From: Brachynemurus nebulosus
Lineage: Eukaryota > Arthropoda > Insecta > Neuroptera > Myrmeleontidae
Assembly: GCA_035578155.1 (NCBI GenBank)
Contig: JAPWDM010000009.1
Coordinates: 3,694,001 to 3,758,000, forward strand
Direction: 5' to 3'
Length of the DNA: 64,000 bases
Made by a program: the position numbers and the translations under genes. Under the pieces are notes generated by a model, which saw only the letters and a list, made by a program, of their open reading frames with translations, was not told the origin of the DNA and did no database searches. Within the stretch, counting starts at the first letter, position 1, and each line of letters opens with the position of its first letter. Below are positions 24,865 to 37,035 of this stretch, piece after piece.

Positions 24865-25761
24865 GGGGAGGTTTACTCGAGAGTCCTTAAATATTATGTA
24901 TTTTTCTAGAATTTTTTTCTGAAGGACGAAAGTAAATATCAATTTCAAATTTTGTGCACATATTTATTAAGATTAAACTACACAAAAAAAATTTTTCAAG
25001 GAAAAACATAAAAAGTATCCATTTTATAGATAGTGCAGTGTGACGATCCGAAAATTCAATGCCTTGTTGGTGGACATCCTAACGCCGGTAGTAAACCACC
25101 GAAATCCGAAAACAAAAAAGATTTATAAAATATATGAAGAGTACCGGCACCTCTACTTATAATATCAATAAATTGCTGAAAGAAAAAAAAATGGCGGATG
25201 TTTGAATTTTTGATTATGATTTTTGTCTTATTTTCCGTTCTTTAAAGTAAATTTAAAAATAAAAAAAATATTGAAAGTGTATCGAACTTAGGTAGAAGTG
25301 CCGAAGAATTGAATTATCTTTAAAATAAAAATTTAAAAAAAAGATCCATCGAATAGTTTTTGAGTTATCGTGTCCACCAGTTCCAAAAATGTAGTTCCGA
25401 GATATTATAAAATATATATAAAGAAACGTATTTTCAAAATTTTATATTTAATACTCATTATTGCGTGAACTACGTTTTTTGAATTTTTTTTTTTTATAGA
25501 AAACTGGATTCGGTTAATGTGCAAGAATCTTGTTTTTAAATTATTTTCAGTAAAATCACTTTGGGAACATATTCTACACATAATTTGCTATCAATTTCGG
25601 CAAAAAAGATCGATTTTTTTTTATCAAATCTCAAGTAAACCTTCCCTTAAATTACTTTTAGCAAAATCATTTTGGGAACATATTCTACACATAATTAGCT
25701 ACCAATTTCTACAAAAAAAAAAAAATCGATTTTTTTTAACGACTCTCAAGTAAACCTCCCC
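24865..25761. mobile_element. 897-bp TTAA-flanked non-autonomous element
   Basis: Terminal repeat GGGGAGGTTTACTYGAGAGTC is inverted at the right end, with TTAA at 24861-24864 and 25762-25765, the piggyBac-superfamily target. Near the right end a unit of about 130 bp is duplicated (TTTGGGAACATATTCTACAC twice; AAATCGATTTTTTTT-type ends). No transposase frame is present. Confidence 0.8.
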
Positions 25762-26358
25762 TTAAGTAAAAAATAATGCCTCAAGTGCTTCTTTATTTAA
25801 AATATTTCATGACCTACCACTCGTTGAAAATATAAAATAAAACTATTTTTTAATAAAAACTAAAATAATTACCCCAATTATACATAAAAATAAAAACTAA
25901 TATTTCAAGTGGCAACTAAAAGAACTATTTGTAAAGTTTTTCAAATAAAACGCATTTAAATAACCAATTACCGTTTATACAAAAAAATTCGTATCAACCA
26001 ATTTCCGTTAGTAAATAGTTAGTAAAATTATTTGTATACTTTTTTTTTTTTGAATTTACATGAAAAAGAGAAATTCTTATAAATAATAAATGAATCAACT
26101 AATCTAGGTTACAATATAACATTTTATTAAACTGGGCTTGTTTTGTTTTTATAAATGTGACCTAGAATAATAATTCTAAAGTCTATACGTCGACTGTTCG
26201 ACTACCTCCGACCATACGGGGGTAGTAGATAGAGTATACCGTCGCGCGTCGCTGGAAGCACAGTTCCATCGGTACATATACTATATACGAAGCGTCGTCT
26301 CCAATATACGGTGTTTTAGGAGAAGTTTTCCAACATTTACCAACTATCGGCTAAAGCC

Positions 26359-26901
26359 GCTGCTACACGATGCTACGAACACCTTCCAACATTCGACGTT
26401 GGATGGTTCATAGCATCGTGTAGCCGTTGTTCGAACCTACGAGTGTCCAATGTCGAGCGTCAAACGTTCGCATTTGGTCGTGTCCCGTTCGATGTCGGTA
26501 TTTTTGCACCGAGTCAAAGGGATGCTTCGAACGTTTGAAGGTTAATATTGGTTGCGTTGGTTGGTTCGACTCAGCAGCTGCACGACTCGTTCATGTGAAG
26601 AGAGACAACATCAGTGTATAACATTAGAGATAACATCAGACAGATGACATCGTCGTCCACTGAATAAACGTTTGTCCTAACACATTATACAAGAGAGACA
26701 ACATCAGTGTATAACATTAGAGATAACATCAGACAGATAACAGCCTCGCCACTGAGTACCAACACATCATCATTCGTATTGGATCAAACATTCGATTCAC
26801 CGTGTAGCAGATACATTCGTCGCCCTAACTATCGAACTTAATTGCCTCAAACGTTCGATCGAACGTTGGAAGGAACGTTCATAGCATCGTGTAGAACCCG
26901 C
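26359..26901. mobile_element. About 540-bp MITE, ends TGCTACACGATGCTA
   Basis: The left end reads GCTGCTACACGATGCTACGA with ACCTTCCAAC; the right end is its inverse (GTTGGAAGGAACGTTCATAG, CATCGTGTAG). A third copy of the end, inverted, at 26400-26425 makes the left end a hairpin by itself. Internally, a 93-bp period repeats AGAGACAACATCAGTGTATA and what follows (26601 and 26694). Confidence 0.8.
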
Positions 26902-27268
26902 TTAATCTGAGTCACTCTGCATGCAAACATAGATAAAATTTAAAGGATGTTTAAAGTGTTTTATTTATGCCGTGTGCACTAGACTTAATTACAACCCACG
27001 TAGCGAAAAAAATGTTTAAAAAAAAAACGTAGTATTTCTTTTTCAATTCTAGATAGTGTAATGGCGTCATAAATGATAGCTTCATTTTATCTTATTAGCG
27101 GAGGAAAATAAGTTAGAAAAAGTGTGCTATTTTTAGAATACGACGTCAATATTATGATTTGTTGCAACGATTCTATAATGATCATTGTTATAATAACAAT
27201 GCATTAAGAATATTTTTTCTTTATAATTGAGGTTATGTTAAAAAAATAATGACATTTACTAGATAGAG

Positions 27269-27948
27269 TTACGCTCCTTTCACATTGTACGGTTTTCGCC
27301 GTACGGTAAAAAACCGTACGGCTTTTTACCGTGATATTGTTACTTTCACATTGCACGGTTTTTTGCCGTTGTAAACTGAATATCTTTATTCGACTTGCAA
27401 CATTATACAAATAATAAGTGTCATTAAAGTTAATTTTATAAATCAGAGGAAATAGAAAGTAGGATTATTTATTATCACACTCTTTGAAGACCTGAAAAAT
27501 TACGAAAATAAGTTTTTCAACTATTTTCGGATGTTTACAGACTCATTTGATTAATTTCTTAACGAACTTAACATCAAAACACACAATTTCGAAATTACAT
27601 ACAATCTATTAAAATACTGGTTATCACATTCAACATTAGTTTCATCCATTTCACAAATAAAATTAATAATTAACATGAAATTCAACAAAATATTGTTAAT
27701 GCCGTACGTTAAAAAGCCGTCTAATGTGAAAGCATCCATTTAATTACATACACTACTGAGCTAAAAACGCCGTACGGCAACCGTCAAGTCCAGTGGCAAG
27801 AGACGGCTGCTACACGGCACGGCAACGGCATTTTGCCGTGACCGTGTAATGTGAAAGGTCCAATGCTCTTCTTCACTACACTAAAAAAATGCGACCGTAC
27901 GGTTTTTTGCCGTACGGCAAAAACCGTATAATGTGAAAGGGGCGTTAC
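27269..27948. mobile_element. 680-bp MITE rich in CCGTACGG half-sites
   Basis: Ends are TACGCTCCTTTCACATTGTA and the inverse of TAACGCCCCTTTCACATTAT, followed in both by ACGGTTTTYGCCGTACGG. Internal variants of TTTCACATT..ACGG and CCGTACGG recur at 27340-27375, 27700-27735, 27765-27790 and 27840-27865, so the ends are iterated inside the element. Confidence 0.8.
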
Positions 27949-28079
27949 AGGGAATAAAATTCTCGTTATTGAATTCAGTATGGTTTCTACCTTCATTTTT
28001 TTTTTATTTATCTGACATTAAAGAAGCTTGAATTTGTTTTCAACCAGTCTGAACTTGGATTATAATGAATCTATAAATT

Positions 28080-28423
28080 TTCAAAACAAAGTACAGAAAA
28101 AGTACGTGTTGTACTTTGATTTTTAACGAAAAAATTCATAAATAAAGTAAGACCTGTCTATTTTAATGTACCATATAATACTTTCATATTACATATTGAT
28201 AAGTCTCTGAAAAAAAAAAAAATATTAAAGTTGTGCGTGTACAAAAATTTCATTTATTAATTTCTGCCGTATTTCCACAATCCACAACTTCTGTAGATAC
28301 TAGAAGGTTCTGTGTAACTAAAAAATCAGGAAGTTTGCTTTACTAGTCTATAAGCCTTATAATCTTCAAAAGAGAGTGTCTTGTCCAATAACTGTCAACG
28401 TCCAATAACTATACCGTTTACCC
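28080..28423. mobile_element. GGGTAAACGG element, end-truncated copy
   Basis: The right end is CTATACCGTTTACCC then TA. The interior matches 55090-56499 without the nested insert (AAAATCAGGAAGTTTGCTTTA, CCACAATCCACAA, AAAAAGTACGTGTT). It lacks the last 40-50 bases of the other end and a middle segment, and has a small duplication of the end (two CCAATAACT copies). Confidence 0.75.
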
Positions 28424-29523
28424 TACACTTATTATAATGCGTATTTTATCTTACCACTTTTAAAACCATTATCTTATTTTAACGTCTTGAATTGCAATTA
28501 AACATAAAATTTAAGAAAGGATCACTTGAAGTTTTTTCTAAAGAGATTTTATTTAAACTAAAATATCTTCATTATTTTAATTTTGTTTATTTTCTCTATT
28601 CTGGTTTACATATAATTTGGTACATGTACCCTATACCGTAATTAAAATTTTAAATATTCAATTTTAGTTTTTAATTATTTCATTAATATAAATGATTTTT
28701 ATCGCGTCGCGAAAATATGAAAATAGCAGAGAGTAGCAGATATTATTATTCAAATATTGTTTGTTCATAACGCTGTTATTTCCGGAAATATGGTATAGGT
28801 ACTATTTCGGGGAAAACCGATCGATGATTCGGTAATTAACGCAATTGTGAATAATTTGTAAATATGGTGTGCCTAATAATAATGACAAAAAAATCATGAG
28901 TGATTATGAAATTCTGAAAACATCACAGTTTGATTGTGAACACTTTTTGTAAAATTAAATATTTAATGTCAGTGTGGAAGCGCTGTGAAACATGTATAGA
29001 ATGAAGTTTCATCTTGCTGAAAAGATTGGCGTCTTATTTATTGAACTTTTCTGTTTAGAAGGTCCTGTTTAGTGAAAAAAATTTCACAATAACGCAATTG
29101 GGGGATTTTTCTGTCTCATGACTAGTACAAAACCCAAATTGTAAACCCAAAAACTTTATTTTTTAAAAGCTTTTATTTAATTTGCTATGTTAGTATGTTG
29201 GTTTAGATCAAATCTTGAAATCAAAATTTAGACAGGTTCTAATTGAACTAGAGGTTTCAAATTTTACATACGTATCTAACCTTGATGACAATGCAATATT
29301 ATATAATTAGTTTTGCCCTAAATCACCCCAAATCAAAATTTTTGGTTTTTAGTCCTGTGCAACTTTTTGACATTTCGAATTGTCAAATATTGTCCATTGA
29401 TTTTACATTGCAATTTTTTGTTTCCATAGTTATATTTGATTAGGGTAAGTTAACCGATTAAAATATAGGTAAAAAAAATTACTTCTTTAATTTTATTAAA
29501 TTAATTGTGATCAGACTAAAAAG

Positions 29524-29859
29524 TAGAAAATAAAGTAAAAAAATGTTTTTTTTAGAAAAAGCTTTTATTTAAAAATGGGCTAAAAAAATAAAATAACTTT
29601 TTAGTGAAGTTTGAAGCAATATGCTACATAATTTATAAAAGCTTGAGGCGTTTAATTACGTTTGGTAACTACTGAAAAGTAAAATAGTTACACTTATATT
29701 GGAAACATCCAAAACAGAAATAATTAATGATAACGCCTCAAGCTTAAATTATGTTGCATATTACTTCAAACTTCACTAAAAAGTTATTTTATTTTTTTTT
29801 TTTTAGCCCATTTTTAAATAAAAGCTTTTTCTTAAAAAAACATTTTTTTACTTTCTATT
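29524..29859. repeat. Fold-back hairpin, arms about 135 bp
   Basis: Left arm 29524-29658 and right arm 29722-29859 share AAGTAAAAAAATGTTTTTTT, AAAAGCTTTTATTTAAAAAT, TTTTTAGTGAAGTTTGAAG and AAGCTTGAGGCGTT as inverted copies around a loop of about 63 bases. Confidence 0.85.
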
Positions 29860-31029
29860 TATTCATATTTTAAATCCAACGAAAAATTCCCCAAGGTCAT
29901 GGTAACTTATAAAATAAATTTTGTCCTTAAAATGATAGGGACTTTTGTATCGCCTTTTATCCAGATTTTACCGATTTTCTTAGATAAGGTTTGGAGAAAA
30001 TGGAAAAAAATCAAAATATTACTAAACGAAATATGATCAAATAAATTTTGCTCTTTTTAATACGCTATATACAGAATTATTTTGAGTTTGATTTCATGCA
30101 GGCCCAACAAGAGGGGGCAGTCGGGGTTGCAACTCCGGGTATGTTATGCATACAGAGCTTGTACTTGCTCATGTGTCATATCGTGTCGTGTATATGGGTG
30201 ATTGCTATACGTCCCACCTATATACTGATCTATGACATCAATGCATACACAGTTGTTGATTGAAATTTAGTAGTCTGATTTGACCTTGTATGTCGTGTAC
30301 ACATCAAAATCTACCCGAATATTAATTTCAATAATTAATATTTCATTTTAACGTTCGTCAACACGATGTTTTTTGTGCAATTATATAAATTGCATATTTC
30401 AAAGAATATTTTTAAACATTTTTTATTATGGTATCTACTCTTATAATATACTTACTATAATTTTTAAAATGAAAAAATGCTGTTTAGCATATTTTTTCCT
30501 AATAGCTCTGTGTTAAAAATTTTATTTTTAATCGTCAATTACTTTAAGAAATGATCTATGAAGGCCTTAAGATCTTTGAGGGAAGATAATTATGTAATTG
30601 AACTTGTCAATTCTTTAAAATTAAAATTTTTATCTACTATTAGGTTTGACGTACGAACGTCCTTAAAAGGTTTCATAATCAGACATTTACGTTCAGTAAC
30701 TTCTGAATCACATCTTAGATATAGCTCTGACGGTATGAAATAGGTATATATTTCACAATTATTATGTTGAAAATCTACATAATATTTCAATGACCTTTAA
30801 ACCTACATATATCAATTTTATTAGTATTCAATACAAATCGTTTGAATCGCTCTCAATATGTTGAGTACTCTAGTATATTTACTAGTAGGTATACAATATA
30901 CCCGTATATGTATACTAACTAATAGCATTCTCGAAGCTCGAAATCAACTTGTAATAAAAATTGATGGGTCTCGATAAAACACCATTCTACTCTTCATACT
31001 ATCGTTACTTCGCGCACCGTTGCGTCAGT

Positions 31030-31790
31030 AGTTGAGTTTATTAGCTAACGACGTCATTCCGTAAAAAAATTCGCCAAGTGCATGTTGGACACGTATTAAG
31101 TTAGGGTTCCTTGTTACATTGTTAGAATGGTTTATTATTGCGATCTGTTGAATGACGGTATGACATCTGGTGTTGAAAAATCAGACTATTCTTAAGGAGA
31201 GGGTAAAGTTAATTCGTACAAAAAAGGCATGTTTTTGTTATTTGTTGTGATGACACAGTCAAAATCTCTTTATTAAAACCAGTGGTACATTAAAGTATAA
31301 CATTCGAAGAATATTGTATAAAATTTTCACGAAGAAATATTAAAAAATACAGTAATGGCACCAATTATTCGAACGTGTCTCGGAAAAAAAGTAGAATTGC
31401 GGTGCCTCTCATAACTTGGTGCTGGATCATCCGAAATAAAAAAATTAAAGTTCATTCGTTAGATAATAGTTTTCCTCAGGTAACGCTAGGAAGGTTTTTC
31501 GTAATTTCACTTTTTTGGAACACTTAGAACGGAAAAACACGATTTTTGCGAAAAAATTGGCTAATTTGTTATTGTAAAATAGAAATTATTAACAAATTTG
31601 AAAAAAAACTGTCCAGCGTTACCTCGTAAATTATGTACAGAAATAGTGTTCAAAATTTCAAATGGATCGGTGCTGTAGTTTTGAAGTTATGAGGGGCACC
31701 GACTTTGAAAACGTGAGCTGTGGGGAAAACGCTTTAAAGTTTTGAACACTTAAAAATTCTTGTATAAAACTGATATAGAATACTTACTGC
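31030..31790. repeat. Dispersed repeat family F, copy 2, and flank
   Basis: Diverged copy of 4850-5160. It also holds an inverted pair GGTGCCTCTCATAAC and GTTATGAGGGGCACC (about 31400 and 31688). Confidence 0.45.
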
Positions 31791-31885
31791 TAAACTAAAT
31801 TTTGTACCCTACACTGACAAAATATACAGTACAGGTATAAACACGTTAATACTTCCATTGAAATTTGTTTAGAGATCCCTGTAAA

Positions 31886-32170
31886 CATGTGTTGTCCGTA
31901 TGGTAACTCTCGAACGAAACATCAGATTTTTACAAAATTTGGTGAAAACGTTGGGAATTCGAAATGCTTGGATGAGTTTTTCAGCCAGACAAGTCTGATT
32001 TTTTTTGCCAAAATTTACCAAAAATCAAAAGATTTTCGAGATTTTTTTCGACATCATCGAAGAACGAAAAATGTCGTATCCTATGCAAGTGAATTTTCGA
32101 GAAAAAATGTTATGCAAAATGTTGCGACAGGAGTATTTTTGAATTTTCGAAAGCACAACTAAACCGAAAT
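31886..32170 (+). repeat. Dispersed repeat family A, copy 2
   Basis: Opens AACTCTCGAACGAAACATCA and closes AAAATGTTGCGACAGGAGT. Same unit as 49455-49920 and, inverted, 33505-34055 and 35440-35650. The accidental open frame here is not a gene. Confidence 0.7.
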
Positions 32171-32499
32171 AATTTTAATTCAGTGTTTTTGGCAAGTGGC
32201 TAGCACTTTGTTAAATCCACAACTTAAAAGTTACAGAGCGCCGGAGAAGGGGGGGCGTTCATAATGAAAAATGGTAAAAGGAACCTCAATTTCATTTTAA
32301 GAGTCCTTTTTAACGATATCCCACATGATACTGTGCCGATCTCCACTTTCAAATCCGAAAAAAACAAGAATTTCCAAAAATTAAAATTTTTTTGGCTGCG
32401 GGTCTCTTACCTAATAGCATATATCCCCACAAAAATTCATTTTTATTGTCCGAATGATGTCAGACTTTTGAAGGGAGTTGTGACGCCCGGGTAAAAACG

Positions 32500-33500
32500 G
32501 GCGAATTTAGCGAATAAGCAAAAAAAGTTTCAAAATTTTTCTTGGGAACCCTAAAAAAAAAAATGAAATACCGTCACTGTTACATGTTATTTTTAGAAAC
32601 GCTTTTTTTTGGTAGGTAATAATTTAAAGAGAAAAATTATAATTTAATAAAATATTATGTACAGGTATTTTATATGTGTCTGGGCGTACTCACAGCTGAA
32701 GATCACCTACGTTTCAAGCTTTCGAGACTGATTTATTTAATTATATCAACCGGGGACAATGTACTCCGAATATACTCGAATGGCCCCTTGTCTACTAATA
32801 ATAGATGTTGAAACAAACTTTATCCACCGTGAATGGCATACAATTTGCATACTTTATGTAAAACAATTATTTTCAGAAGTCTATACACAAACCGACTACT
32901 GACTTACACGAAATTCTGTTTAATAAATCCAAACATGTATTTTGTATTGCTGTCATTGCTTCTTTTCATAAAATTTGTTACTAACCTACGAGAGAGTATC
33001 ACATTTCATTCAAATTTAATTATTTGTACATGTAACGGTTGCATTTGTTAATATTTGTTCCATCTGTGTTTTCATTGTCATAAAAATCTGTCCGTCCGCC
33101 ATATTGATTTCTCATTCTCCCGTCAAATGTGTTTATTGCGTATCAATAAATGTGTTTGAAAACTTTCAAGTAACTCTCAAAAAAAACTGATTTAACGAAA
33201 GTAATACGTAGTTGGTTAAGAAAAATATTTACAATATCAAAATGGGAAAAACTTTTTCATACAGTGTGTTTCATTTTTCCCAGATATTGTTTTATTAGAT
33301 ATAATAACACACAATATGTTATATTTTATGTTGTTAAAATTTAATCAAAATCGTTGGAGTCGTTCGAGGTTCGGGGCATTTTCAAAATTCAACAGCGGTT
33401 ACGCCTCTCCTACAACAAATTTTGTCTGTATTGACCTTAGTTGCTTATTTTGGTGAACTCCATCCCCATACCAAATTTCATCAAAATCCCTTAAGTGGTA
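32500..33500. other. Non-coding stretch
   Basis: AT-rich with no recognised gene or element. 33400-33500 has the wording of a repeat flank (CATACCAAATTTCATCAAAA). Confidence 0.4.
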
Positions 33501-33504
33501 TCAT

Positions 33505-34055
33505 AGTTAGAGTCAAAATAGTTCTTCTAACACACAGACAGGGGTCCACTCCTGTCGCAGCATCCTGCATAACATAGCGAATTTTTGTTTACAAAAATTA
33601 GTTTTTCTTGGAAACCAGTTTATATAGAATAATGGTCTAAAGACCTTTTTGATGTGATTTTTTCTCCTTTTTCTAATGGCGTAAAAAAATGTCGTAAAAA
33701 TTCTTGAATTTGGGAAAATTTTGGCAAAAAAACTAATTTTTTTACGAAAAATGCTCAAAAAATCATGTTCCGGGCATCGTACATGTCTGGCTAACAAACC
33801 TATCCAACGGTTTTGGACTTTCAACGTTTTCACCAAATTTCGTAAAAAAAAGGACAATTCATTCGAGAGTTATCGTGCGGACACATATATACATATATAC
33901 ATACATACATACATAAATATACATATAAATATACATGTGTATATAAATTTTAGTAAATGTCATTTTCGAGTTCTAGGGACCTCAAAACAAATTTCTACCA
34001 TTGTCTCGAACTTAAGTCGTACCATGACAGTGGCTGTAAAAAAATAAGAACACTG
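33505..34055 (-). repeat. Dispersed repeat family A, copy 3, with microsatellite
   Basis: Inverted relative to 31886. It runs from CACTCCTGTCGCAGCATCCT through ACGAAATTTGGTGAAAA-type sequence and CGAGAGTTATCGTGCGGACA into a (TACA/TATA) microsatellite (about 33886-33945), then TTTTCGAGTTCTAGGGACCT. The unit on the far side of the microsatellite matches 49455-49545. Confidence 0.7.
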
Positions 34056-34910
34056 ATTCCAACCATTTTTCCTATGTTAAAATTTGTATATTCTTACGTC
34101 TCTGAAACAGTCTGTATATTTTCTTCAAACTTTTTTTATTTGTTTTAGGTAAAAGAGATTTTATTAATAATATATTTCCTCGTATTTCACCCAAACAATT
34201 TCTCTTGTTTTTGAAACTTTGTAAAAAGTACTTTTAATATAAGTATTGTTTTATTTTAAAAATATCCTGACATTATTTATTTCTGGATTTGATTGAAACA
34301 AAAGGTACACAGTATAAAATTAATATATTAATAATATACCTATCCATTACCTTTGTGTCTTGCGTCGTATTATGGTATACATACTTTATATTTAGGTTAT
34401 TATGTTGTACCTAATATTTTGTTAGTGACGTCAACGATTTGTTCCATTACGAAGAAACAGGTTACCAATTTTAGTAATTTCTAATTATACTCTTGAATGA
34501 GTTTAATTAAAGACGAAAAACGATCTTTACTGTAATTTTCAGATCATAAAATTTAAGGAGATTTGACAGTTTAATTAACTCGGTAATAAAAAATAAAGAA
34601 ACTAAGCGCGTGTTAGACTTTCTCAGTAACTTGAGCTTTTCACAGCTTTCGGAATAAAATATAATAAATTTAAGTATAATTTTTACGATTTATTATAAAA
34701 ATAGATAAATATTTACTATAGGTACCACGTACTATGAGGATTTCTGATGTTTTCGTTCTTAAAGAAAAACATTTTGAAGAGTGCTAAACATAGGTGGGCA
34801 AACTTATGTTAAGGAACGGTATTAAGCATTACGTAACTCCACACAAAAGATCTGGATTTGATTTTTTGAAGGATCAAATCACTATATTGAGCCGTACTGT
34901 GGGCTGGATT

Positions 34911-35222
34911 ATACATAATAATAAAATTTTCCCCTTCAGGACCCACAAAAAATAAAAAATATAAAAATTCGCTAGACCGGTTTCGACTACTTTTGTAGTT
35001 CTCTTCAGTAGCATAAACAACAAATAACCATAAATATAAAAAATCAGAAATAGAAAATATAAATATTTTCTATTTTATATAAATATAAAACTAGAAAATA
35101 TAAATATTTATATTTATTTATGCTACTGAAGAGGACTACAAAAGTAGTCGAAACCGGTCTAGCGAATTTTTATATTTTTATTTTTTGTGGGTCCTTAAGG
35201 GGAAAATTTTATTATTATGTAT
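34911..35222. repeat. 312-bp fold-back MITE
   Basis: The arms (34911 to about 35018 and about 35115 to 35222) share ATACATAATAATAAAATTTT, CACAAAAAATAAAAA, GCTAGACCGGTTTCGACTAC and CTACTGAAGAGRACTACAAA as inverted copies. The centre is itself an AT-rich palindrome. Confidence 0.85.
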
Positions 35223-35439
35223 TTTTGAAGGATGTTTTCCTATATCAAAATATATCTTCATGAAAATTTCATTTACTTTGAAATCGGCAAAAATCTCCGA
35301 AAGCTACCAACACATCTTAGCCGAAATAATTTTAATTGAGTTTTCTTGGCAAGTGTTAGCAGCTATTTTTTGTTTCAAATTTCTGGGACTTACAGTTAGA
35401 AAAGTTAATATTTCGTAAATGGAATTTGGGGTACTGTAT

Positions 35440-35650
35440 AACATATCGAATTTTCGGTTGCAAAAGTTACTTTTTCTCGAAAACCTACTTTGGTAAACAT
35501 TGACAAAAAACTAATTTTTTTGAGGTTCTGGGCATCGGATGTGTCTGACTGAAGAAATCATCCAAGGGTTTGGAATTTCCAACTTTTTCACTAAATTTCG
35601 TAAAAATCGAATGTTTCGTTCGAGAGTTATCTTGCGGATACATACATGCA
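35440..35650 (-). repeat. Dispersed repeat family A, copy 4
   Basis: Contains CATCCAAGGGTTTGG, AAATTTCGTAAAA and CGTTCGAGAGTTATCTTGCG, followed by a short CATA microsatellite. Same orientation as copy 3. Confidence 0.6.
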
Positions 35651-35750
35651 TACATACATACATCGGAAATTCGCTAAACTGTAATTTACGTCCTTATTTA
35701 ATTTCTAATTTTTTATTATATTCTTACGCTTAAATTGTTAATGTATAATA

Positions 35751-36131
35751 CAGTCGACTCTCGTTAATTCGAAACTCGAGGGACTCTTAAAATATTACGA
35801 ATTATAGAGAGGTTCGAATTATCGCAGGTAACAATTTTAATTTTTTAAGCATTTGCGACGAATGAACTTGAACTTGTCTCAAAATGTACTTACAATCTTT
35901 CTGTCTCTTTCTCTCTGCAACTCTCTGAATTGTCGAGTGTTTGACATCGATAAGTTCGAATTAACGCGTCGTTTTGTTACGTAGCAATGATTTTTTCGTT
36001 CGAATTACCAAGTGTATAAAAATGTATTGTTTTAATTCGAAATATAAAGAGATTTTGTAGGGAATTCCTGATACTCTTGAATTATAGAGAGTTTCGAATT
36101 ATCGCAGGTTTGAATTAACGAGCGTCTACTG
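35751..36131. mobile_element. 381-bp pogo/Tigger-like MITE
   Basis: Ends CAGTMGACKCTCGTTAATTC are inverted, with TA at 35749-35750 and 36132-36133. Both halves carry GAATTATAGAGAG..TTCGAATTATCGCAGG. No transposase. The CAG end plus TA target points to the pogo branch of Tc1/mariner (inference). Confidence 0.8.
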
Positions 36132-36869
36132 TATAATAAATTTTATTTTATGCTTGGGTAATTAATAATAAATTTTTAACAATGTTATCAATTTTACAGT
36201 CTTTTTTTTTATAAAATATAAAAAAAACTGTTTTGTAAAATATAAATTGAATACAATACATACAAGGGTAAGTATATTAATATTTAATATTTTTTAATGA
36301 AGTTTACATTTTATTAATAACCATATCTATTAAAATAATGGGAGATATAATGTAAATAATGAAATTAATTTATAAATTATTAATTAAAAATGGAAATTAT
36401 TGATTTTTATATAAAATTTGCAACGTAGGTACAATTACAGGTAAAATTAATTATACCTCGATTGAAACAAATTCAATATTTACTATCGAAAATGTTACAA
36501 ATATTCAAAATAATTCATTTATTCTGTGGTTTTCGTGACGTCAAATTGTGGAAAATTAAGATATTGACCGTGGTAACGTTTGATTAAGATTGCAATTTTG
36601 TTAAATTTTATAATTTTGAAAAAGCTACTTCTAAGGTTTTTTTTTTTATAGTTTTTAGTTCAGTGGTTTTAATGATATAGCCCAAAATTTGCTAGAAATG
36701 ACCGTTTCGCCCTAATCTCATAGGTTTTTAAAGCTACAATACGGATTTTAATAAGATTAGTAAATATTAAATCGTAGATTACCAGAAAACTGTAAGCTTT
36801 TCCGATAGGGTAACCGCTCCTGAAAAAGCAATTTAAATACAAAAAGGAAAAACAGTAATAGATAATGTA

Positions 36870-37035
36870 TTTACTAATGTTTCAGTACAATGTGAGACAA
36901 TTCATGCATTATTCAGATATCACCAACAAAAATTTGGATAAAATTTAATATGGACTACTGACTGCTCACTATATAATATTAATATGGAACCCCAATTGTG
37001 CGAACCCGACCTGCTCTTGGCTGTTTTTTCTCGTA
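36870..37035 (+). repeat. Dispersed repeat family C tail, copy 1
   Basis: Shares GACAATTCAYGCATT, TTGGATAAAATTTAA, TACTGACTG and CCCGACYTGCTCTYGGC with 54100-54266. This is the 3' end of the insect repeat that closes with 'gagcccgac..ggccgg'. Confidence 0.6.

Noticed and set aside
26427..26621. 64-residue frame
   Set aside because: It is inside the TGCTACACGATGCTA MITE.
27784..27996. 70-residue frame on -
   Set aside because: It is inside and across the end of the CCGTACGG MITE.
31887..32162. 91-residue frame
   Set aside because: It lies wholly within dispersed repeat family A, whose other copies are broken in that frame.
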